A stretch of 64,000 nucleotides of DNA, taken from the NCBI RefSeq assembly GCF_004785955.1, contig NZ_SJER01000001.1:310001-374000 (forward strand), given 5' to 3'. Each line of letters opens with the position of its first letter. Within the stretch, counting starts at the first letter, position 1. The notes under the pieces are model-generated. The model did not search any database and was not told the origin of the DNA. It saw only the letters and a program-made list of their open reading frames with translations. Source of the DNA: Halostella litorea (GTDB lineage Archaea; Halobacteriota; Halobacteria; Halobacteriales; Natronoarchaeaceae). The position numbers and the translations under genes are program-made. This document shows positions 59,294 to 64,000 of this stretch, piece after piece.

Positions 59294-60040
59294 CTACTCC
59301 CCGGGCGGCGCGTCCACGGTGTCCAGTTCCCCCTCGATCCACGCCACCGCGGCGGCGACTTCGTCGGAGTCGGTGCCGGTGACTTTCAGCCGGCCCGGCC
59401 GCTCGCCCTTGCCCGGGTAGCTGCCAACGGCCACGTCGAACCGCTCGTCGACGCCGTCCAGCACGGGACCGAGCGCGCCCTCCGGCGTCGGCGTCCAGAC
59501 GGTCTCGGAGACGGCGTCGCCGACGAACTCCTCGGCGGCGAGGTCGAACATCGCCCGCATCTCGTCGGGGAAGCCGGGGAACACGTAGACGTTCCCGGCG
59601 ACACAGCCCGGCACCCAGCCGGCGTCCGTCGCCAGCGGGCGTGCCCCCTCGGGGAGCGACGCCGCGGCGTCGAAGTCCAGGTCGAGGTCGTACTCCGCGG
59701 CCAGTTCCGGGTTCTCCTCGCGGAACTCGCGGGCCTTCTCGACGAGGCGCTCGCGCTCGTCCCCGTCGACGACCAGCGGGCGGTCCAGCGCGTCGGCGAC
59801 GGCCTCCATCGTCACGTCGTCCGGCGTCCCGCCCAGCCCGCCGGTGACGAGGACGGCGTCGAACGCGGCCGACCACTCGCGGACGCGGGCGGCGATGACC
59901 GACCGGTCGTCCGGGACGGTGAGGATCCGGCGGACGCGGCTGCCGCGGTCCGCGATCTCCTCAGCGAGCCACGCCGCGTTGGTGTTCGTCGTGTCGCCGG
60001 CGAGTATCTCGTCCCCCACGGTGATGATCGCGACGTCCAT
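59294..60040 (-). CDS. CinA/MoaB-like molybdopterin-binding-domain protein
   Basis: A 248-residue protein. It has the N-terminal VAIITVGDEILAGDTTNTNA, VPDDRSVIAARVREW, VLVTGGLGGTPDDVTMEAVA and VYVFPGFPDEMRAMFD. This is the CinA N-terminal/MoCF_biosynth domain without the C-terminal amidase. Such archaeal proteins are of uncertain function, possibly nucleotide-pyrophosphatase-like. Confidence 0.87.
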   Translation of the reverse strand: MDVAIITVGDEILAGDTTNTNAAWLAEEIADRGSRVRRILTVPDDRSVIAARVREWSAAFDAVLVTGGLGGTPDDVTMEAVADALDRPLVVDGDERERLVEKAREFREENPELAAEYDLDLDFDAAASLPEGARPLATDAGWVPGCVAGNVYVFPGFPDEMRAMFDLAAEEFVGDAVSETVWTPTPEGALGPVLDGVDERFDVAVGSYPGKGERPGRLKVTGTDSDEVAAAVAWIEGELDTVDAPPGE

Positions 60041-60154
60041 GCGTCCGGATCGGGCGGCGACGGGCCTACGTCTTGCGGGCGGCGACCCCGTCTCCCCGGC
60101 ACGTAGCCGTACGCGTTCAAGCTTGAATGGGTACGTGACGCGACCCGGGGAACG

Positions 60155-60163
60155 TTCTTATGT
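60155..60163 (+). promoter_or_regulatory. TATA box for vapBC
   Basis: TTCTTATGT lies 22-30 nt before the ATG at 60185, supporting a leaderless vapB. Confidence 0.45.
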
Positions 60164-60184
60164 TTGCCCACCGAACGCGCACGT

Positions 60185-60415
60185 ATGTCCGACGCGACGC
60201 TGGACGACCGCGGCCGGTTGACCCTCCCGAAGGAACTGCGGGAGCGGTACGGTGACCGCTACCGTATCGTCGACCTCCACGACGGTATCAAGCTCGTTCC
60301 CGTCTCCGAGGACCCGCTGGACGCGCTCCGGGACGAGTTCGCCGACGTCGAGAAGTCCGCGTCCGACCTCCGCGAGGAGGCACGCGACGCCGCGTTGGAC
60401 GGGGCGGGACGCTGA
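60185..60415 (+). CDS. vapB: VapB antitoxin (AbrB/MazE-type DNA-binding)
   Basis: A 76-residue protein. It has the swapped-hairpin AbrB fold pattern TLDDRGRLTLPKELRERYGD and YRIVDLHDGIKLVPV, then an acidic helical tail that would wrap the toxin. The TGA at 60413 is followed directly by the toxin ATG. Confidence 0.88.
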   Translation: MSDATLDDRGRLTLPKELRERYGDRYRIVDLHDGIKLVPVSEDPLDALRDEFADVEKSASDLREEARDAALDGAGR

Positions 60416-60790
60416 ATGTACGCGGAGACGGACTTCCTCCTCGCGCTCGTCAAGGACGAGGACTGGCTCGGCGACGCGGCCGAAAGCGTCTATCGTGACC
60501 ACCGGGACGAGCTCTGGACGTCCCAGTTCACCCTCATCGAACTCCTGTTGGTCGCCTACCGCGAGGACCGGGACGCGGAACGCGTCGTCACGAACGCCGC
60601 CGAACTCGTCGAGGTTCGCGGCGACGTCGACACGGTCGTCGCGGCGGCGACCTACGTCGAAGACCACGACTTCACCCCGTTCGACGCGCTCCACCTAGTG
60701 GAGTCGGATGGTGACACCGTCGTTTCCAGCGACGGAGCGTACGAGGGGTTCGCTCCGAGGCTGGACCTGACGGACGGGGTCGAGGACTGA
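60416..60790 (+). CDS. vapC: VapC-type PIN-domain toxin
   Basis: A 124-residue PIN RNase. Acidic positions are visible in order: MYAETDFLLALVKDEDWLGD, the Glu in FTLIELLLVAYRE, the Asp in FTPFDALHLVESDGD and the Asp in VVSSDGAYEGFAPRL. It directly follows the antitoxin. In VapBC systems the toxin cleaves RNA when the antitoxin is degraded. Confidence 0.9.
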   Translation: MYAETDFLLALVKDEDWLGDAAESVYRDHRDELWTSQFTLIELLLVAYREDRDAERVVTNAAELVEVRGDVDTVVAAATYVEDHDFTPFDALHLVESDGDTVVSSDGAYEGFAPRLDLTDGVED

Positions 60791-60833
60791 CGCTCCGCAA
60801 CCACTAAACGCGGTAGCTCCCAACTACGCGGTA

Positions 60834-62285
60834 ATGGCTGACTGGACGGAGAAGTACCGCCCGACGACGCTGTCGGAGGTCCGCGGGAACAACAAAGCCC
60901 GCGACGAGCTGAAGGAGTGGGCCGAGACGTGGGAGGACCACCGGAAGGCCGCCATCGTCCACGGTAGCCCCGGCGTCGGCAAGACGTCCGCCGCCCACGC
61001 GCTGGCCAACGACATGGGGTGGCCGGTGATGGAACTCAACGCCAGCGACAGCCGCACGGGCGACGTGGTCGAGCGGATCGCCGGCGAGGCATCGCGGACC
61101 GGCACGCTCACCGCCGGCGAGTCCGGCCGCCGCCTGCTCATCCTCGACGAGGCGGACAACTTCCACGGCAACGCCGACTACGGCGGCTCCCGCGCGGTCA
61201 CGAACGTCGTGAAGGAGGCCGACCAGCCGGTCGTCCTCGTCGCGAACGAGTTCTACGACATGAGCGACAGCCTCCGGAGCGCGTGCCGGGAGATCGAGTT
61301 CCGCGACGTCTCCTCGCGCTCCATCGTCCCGGTCCTCCGGGACATCTGCCGGCAGGAGGGCGTGGAGTTCGAGGACGCCGCGCTGGAGGCCATCGCCGAC
61401 AGCACCAGCGGCGACCTGCGCTCGGCGGTCAACGACCTGCAGGCGCTGGCCGAGGAGGCCGAGCGGCTCACCGAGGACGACGTCGTCACCGGCTCCCGCG
61501 ACGAGACGGAGGGCATCTTCGACTTCCTCGACGACGTGATCAAGAACCTCGACGCCCAGGAGGCGCTGTACGCCTCATACGACGTCGACGAGACGCCCGA
61601 CGACATGATAAACTGGATCGAGGACAACATGCCGAAGGACTACCATGGCGACGAACTCGCCGACGCCTACGGCTTCCTCGCCAACGCCGACCGCTGGCTC
61701 GGCCGCGTGCGGGCGACGCAGGACTACTCCTACTGGCGCTACGCGGGCGACAACATGACCGCCGGCGTCGCGGCCGCCCGAAAGGAGAGCAAGGGCGGGT
61801 GGACGCGCTACGGCCCGCCGAGCTACTGGTCGAAGCTCGGGCGCACGAGCGGGACGCGCAAGCAGCGCGACCGGATCGCCCGCGAGATAGCCGAACGCTC
61901 CGGGACGAGCATCGGCACCGCCCGCCGCGAGGTCCTTCCCTTCCTCGCGACGATGACTCACCACTGCAAGAACCGCGAACTCACCGTCGCGATGGCCGCC
62001 GCCTACGATCTGGACGAGAGCGACGTCTCCTTCGTCACCGGGAGCGGCGAGACGACGAACAAGGTTCAGGGGATCGTCGAGGACGCGCAGGCGCTGCGCG
62101 ACGAGGCGATCGAGGACAACGCGGGCGGCGCGTTCGAGGGCGCGGTCCGGGACGCCGCGGCGGACGACCCGCCCGCGGCCGACGACTCCGACGACGGAAC
62201 CGCGACGGACGACGCCGGCGAACCCGACGACGCGGGCGACGCCGCCGAGGACGACGGCCAGTCCGGCCTCGACGACTTCATGTGA
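60834..62285 (+). CDS. rfcL: Replication factor C large subunit
   Basis: A 483-residue AAA+ clamp-loader subunit. It has WTEKYRPTTLSEVRGNNKAR, Walker A VHGSPGVGKTSAAHALAND, Walker B RRLLILDEADNFHGN and sensor GDLRSAVNDLQALAEE. An acidic tail ends in the PCNA-interacting motif QSGLDDFM. It loads PCNA in replication and repair. A TATA-like CTAAACG lies about 25-31 nt upstream. Confidence 0.96.
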   Translation: MADWTEKYRPTTLSEVRGNNKARDELKEWAETWEDHRKAAIVHGSPGVGKTSAAHALANDMGWPVMELNASDSRTGDVVERIAGEASRTGTLTAGESGRRLLILDEADNFHGNADYGGSRAVTNVVKEADQPVVLVANEFYDMSDSLRSACREIEFRDVSSRSIVPVLRDICRQEGVEFEDAALEAIADSTSGDLRSAVNDLQALAEEAERLTEDDVVTGSRDETEGIFDFLDDVIKNLDAQEALYASYDVDETPDDMINWIEDNMPKDYHGDELADAYGFLANADRWLGRVRATQDYSYWRYAGDNMTAGVAAARKESKGGWTRYGPPSYWSKLGRTSGTRKQRDRIAREIAERSGTSIGTARREVLPFLATMTHHCKNRELTVAMAAAYDLDESDVSFVTGSGETTNKVQGIVEDAQALRDEAIEDNAGGAFEGAVRDAAADDPPAADDSDDGTATDDAGEPDDAGDAAEDDGQSGLDDFM

Positions 62286-62503
62286 CCGTCCGAGGGTTTA
62301 CATCGGAGCGGGCGGCCAGCCCGCGGCGAGACCTGACGCCCGCCGCGGAGCGGTTCGCGGGAGCGCGGCCGACCGCTTCGCGCCAGCCGAGGCCGCCTGT
62401 TCGCCACGGTTGCAGTCACGCTGCCCCGTGACGCCGAAGTCGCTGTTCGGATTCTGTACCCAAGGGAGCGATAGGACCGTGAAACGGCCACGTGGGGGCG
62501 GCG

Positions 62504-63583
62504 TCAGTCGCCGCCCGCGGCACGCCCGGCCGACGCCCCGGAGCCGTCGAGCCGGGCGCTCAGCCGGTAGACGGCGACGGCGACGCCGAGCACGACGACG
62601 TTGAGCACGGCGAGCACCGTCGTCGTGTCCACGGAGAACAGGACGCGGCTGACGACCAACTGGACCGCGAGGAGCCCGGCCGCGGCGAACGCCCCGAGCC
62701 GGACCGTCCGGAGCGAGCCGTCGGCGTCCGCGTCCGCGACCCAGAGCCCGGCGGCCAGCAGCGCGGCGAGCGCGGCCAACGACGCGGCGTAGTAGGCGAT
62801 GGTGCCGGACAGCGTCGCGGCGAGGAGGCCGGGCGTGAGCGCGACACCGGCGACGAGGAGGACGAGCGCGCCGCCGGTCGCCGTGCGCGCCCGGGACGGG
62901 CGGCTCCGGGCGGCGAGCGCCCGCACCGCCGGCCCCGACGCGAGCGAGGCGACGCCAAGCGGCAGCGCGGTGCCGGCGACGAGGCCGACACGCTCGGCGA
63001 CGGAGCCGTCGGGGAGCGTCCAGGCCGCGACGGCGATGGCGGCCGCGAGGAGCACCGGCGGGACGCCGGCGTACCAGCCCAGGCGGTCGGCCGCGTCGCT
63101 CGCCCCGTCGACGGCCCAGGCGGCGACGGCGACGAGCGGGAGGAAGATGAGCAGGGCGGTCGTGAAGTGCGCGGCGAGGATCAGCAGTTCGTACTCCGTC
63201 ACGGTCAGCGCGCCGAGGATTATCTGGCTCGGGAGGACGAGCGTGGCAAGCGCCGTCGCGTATCGCACCCGGCGCGGGCGGCCGCCGCGCCAGGCCGACG
63301 CGGCCAGCCCGAGGATCATGAAGCCGGCGGTCATCGCCACGAGGCGGTGGAACCACTCGACGAAGCTGCCCCAGTTCGCCGGGAACAGCCCGAACACCGC
63401 GCCGTCACAGAGCGGCCAGCGCGTCTCGCAGGTGAGGCCGAAGCCGGCGGACGCGGTGTAGATGCCGATCAGGATCAGCAGGAACGTGGTGATCGCCGTC
63501 GCGACGGCGAGGCCCCGGAAGCGGTCGTCGCCGCCCGACCCGGCGGTGGCGTCGCCGTCTGCACCGGAGGTTGCGAGGGACAT
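62504..63583 (-). CDS. ctaA: Heme A synthase (CtaA/COX15 family)
   Basis: A 359-residue protein with about eight to nine membrane helices. It has the first-half motifs ASAGFGLTCETRWPLCDGAV, WFHRLVAMTAGFMILG, IILGALTV and LAAHFTTALLIFLPLVAVAA, with heme-ligand His residues. It converts heme O to heme A for terminal oxidases. The ATG at 63583 lies 10 codons inside a longer frame whose start is less likely. Confidence 0.88.
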   Translation of the reverse strand: MSLATSGADGDATAGSGGDDRFRGLAVATAITTFLLILIGIYTASAGFGLTCETRWPLCDGAVFGLFPANWGSFVEWFHRLVAMTAGFMILGLAASAWRGGRPRRVRYATALATLVLPSQIILGALTVTEYELLILAAHFTTALLIFLPLVAVAAWAVDGASDAADRLGWYAGVPPVLLAAAIAVAAWTLPDGSVAERVGLVAGTALPLGVASLASGPAVRALAARSRPSRARTATGGALVLLVAGVALTPGLLAATLSGTIAYYAASLAALAALLAAGLWVADADADGSLRTVRLGAFAAAGLLAVQLVVSRVLFSVDTTTVLAVLNVVVLGVAVAVYRLSARLDGSGASAGRAAGGD

Positions 63584-63712
63584 CCGTTCCCCGAAACTCG
63601 GGTGCTCGCGCACTTAGGTCGCCCGGTTCGATCGTCGAACGGGGGCTGACGGGGCGAGCGGGAGCCGCGGCGTTGCGGTGGGTTCAAGAGCGGGTGCACG
63701 CAGGTTCCGGGT

Positions 63713-64000
63713 ATGAGAGGGGCGCGACTCGACGAGTACCTGACAGCGAACGACCTCGAATCAGTCTGGTTCGCGCGGCCGAACGGGTTCGCGTGGCTCA
63801 CCGGCGGCTCGAACGTCGTCGACCGGGAGGGCGACGTGGGTGTCGCGGCGGCGGGCTACGACGGCGACGGCGTGACGGTCGTCACGGACAACATCGAAGC
63901 GCCGCGGCTCGCCGCGGAGGAACTCGACGACGGGGTCGACGTGGTCGAGACCGACTGGTACGCCGACTCGCTGGCGGCCGGCGTGAAGGCCCACGCCGAC
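63713..64000 (+). CDS. M24-family peptidase (Xaa-Pro aminopeptidase-like), N-terminal part
   Basis: A frame of 96 codons runs off the right edge. It begins MRGARLDEYLTANDLESVWF, then ARPNGFAWLTGGSNVVDREG and VTVVTDNIEAPRLAAEEL, the creatinase-type N-terminal domain of M24 enzymes. The catalytic metal domain would lie beyond the window. It is divergent from ctaA. Confidence 0.72.
   Translation, partial: MRGARLDEYLTANDLESVWFARPNGFAWLTGGSNVVDREGDVGVAAAGYDGDGVTVVTDNIEAPRLAAEELDDGVDVVETDWYADSLAAGVKAHAD

Overview
The window is a 64-kb stretch of a haloarchaeal (class Halobacteria) chromosome. It is very GC-rich, its proteins are strongly acidic, and many genes carry a TATA-like box 24-34 nt before the start codon, as expected for leaderless mRNAs. 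It contains archaeal markers such as the replication factor C large subunit, a TrmB-like regulator, HalOD1-domain proteins, HMG-CoA synthase of the mevalonate pathway, MptE, and Tat-exported or PGF-CTERM-like surface proteins. The genus cannot be read from the sequence alone.

Left edge (1-1.2 kb): a tyrosine-recombinase integrase with visibly lower GC runs off the window. Immediately upstream of it lies only the 5' half of a tRNA-Glu(CTC) gene, which still has its own TATA box. This looks like the boundary of an integrated element that split the tRNA gene.

Core chromosome, 1.2-24 kb: a membrane-anchored winged-helix protein, thyX, superoxide dismutase, photolyase, a phosphotransferase / SDR / F420-dependent LLM-oxidoreductase cluster, a TraB-like protein, and an NADPH:quinone reductase. 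A folP-mptE pair (pterin/folate precursor synthesis) follows, then a 54-residue small membrane protein. Next is a DUF1998 helicase plus DEDD exonuclease operon that mirrors the bacterial MrfAB repair pair, followed by a ThDP-dependent decarboxylase.

24-35 kb: an alpha/beta-hydrolase lipoprotein, then a wHTH + DUF7521-like regulator pair convergent with an ABC-2 exporter whose ATPase gene carries a one-base frameshift in a C6/G6 run. After that come tRNA-Val(CAC), two orphan TTAGG-N4-CCTAA palindromes resembling DtxR-type iron boxes, a metallo-beta-lactamase / adenine-deaminase operon, and a PduO-type cobalamin adenosyltransferase. A 0.7-kb stretch (34681-35394) carries no gene I can support.

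35-42 kb: the complete glycine cleavage system without the shared L protein, as two same-strand operons (gcvPA-gcvPB and gcvT-gcvH). They are separated by three regulatory-type genes: a DUF7344-like wHTH, a HalOD1 protein and a TrmB-like regulator.

42-57 kb: mostly exported and surface proteins: a halolysin-type subtilase, a 1340-residue pilin-like-anchored PKD/Big_1/lamin-tail protein, and a GLUG-repeat + PQQ-propeller fusion. Interspersed are a NYN-domain protein, a TatD-like hydrolase, a DUF2150 protein, HMG-CoA synthase and a DUF2178/XRE pair.

57-64 kb: membrane and GNAT proteins, a CinA/MoaB-like protein, a VapBC toxin-antitoxin pair, the RFC large subunit with a C-terminal PIP box, heme A synthase (CtaA/COX15) and the start of an M24 peptidase.
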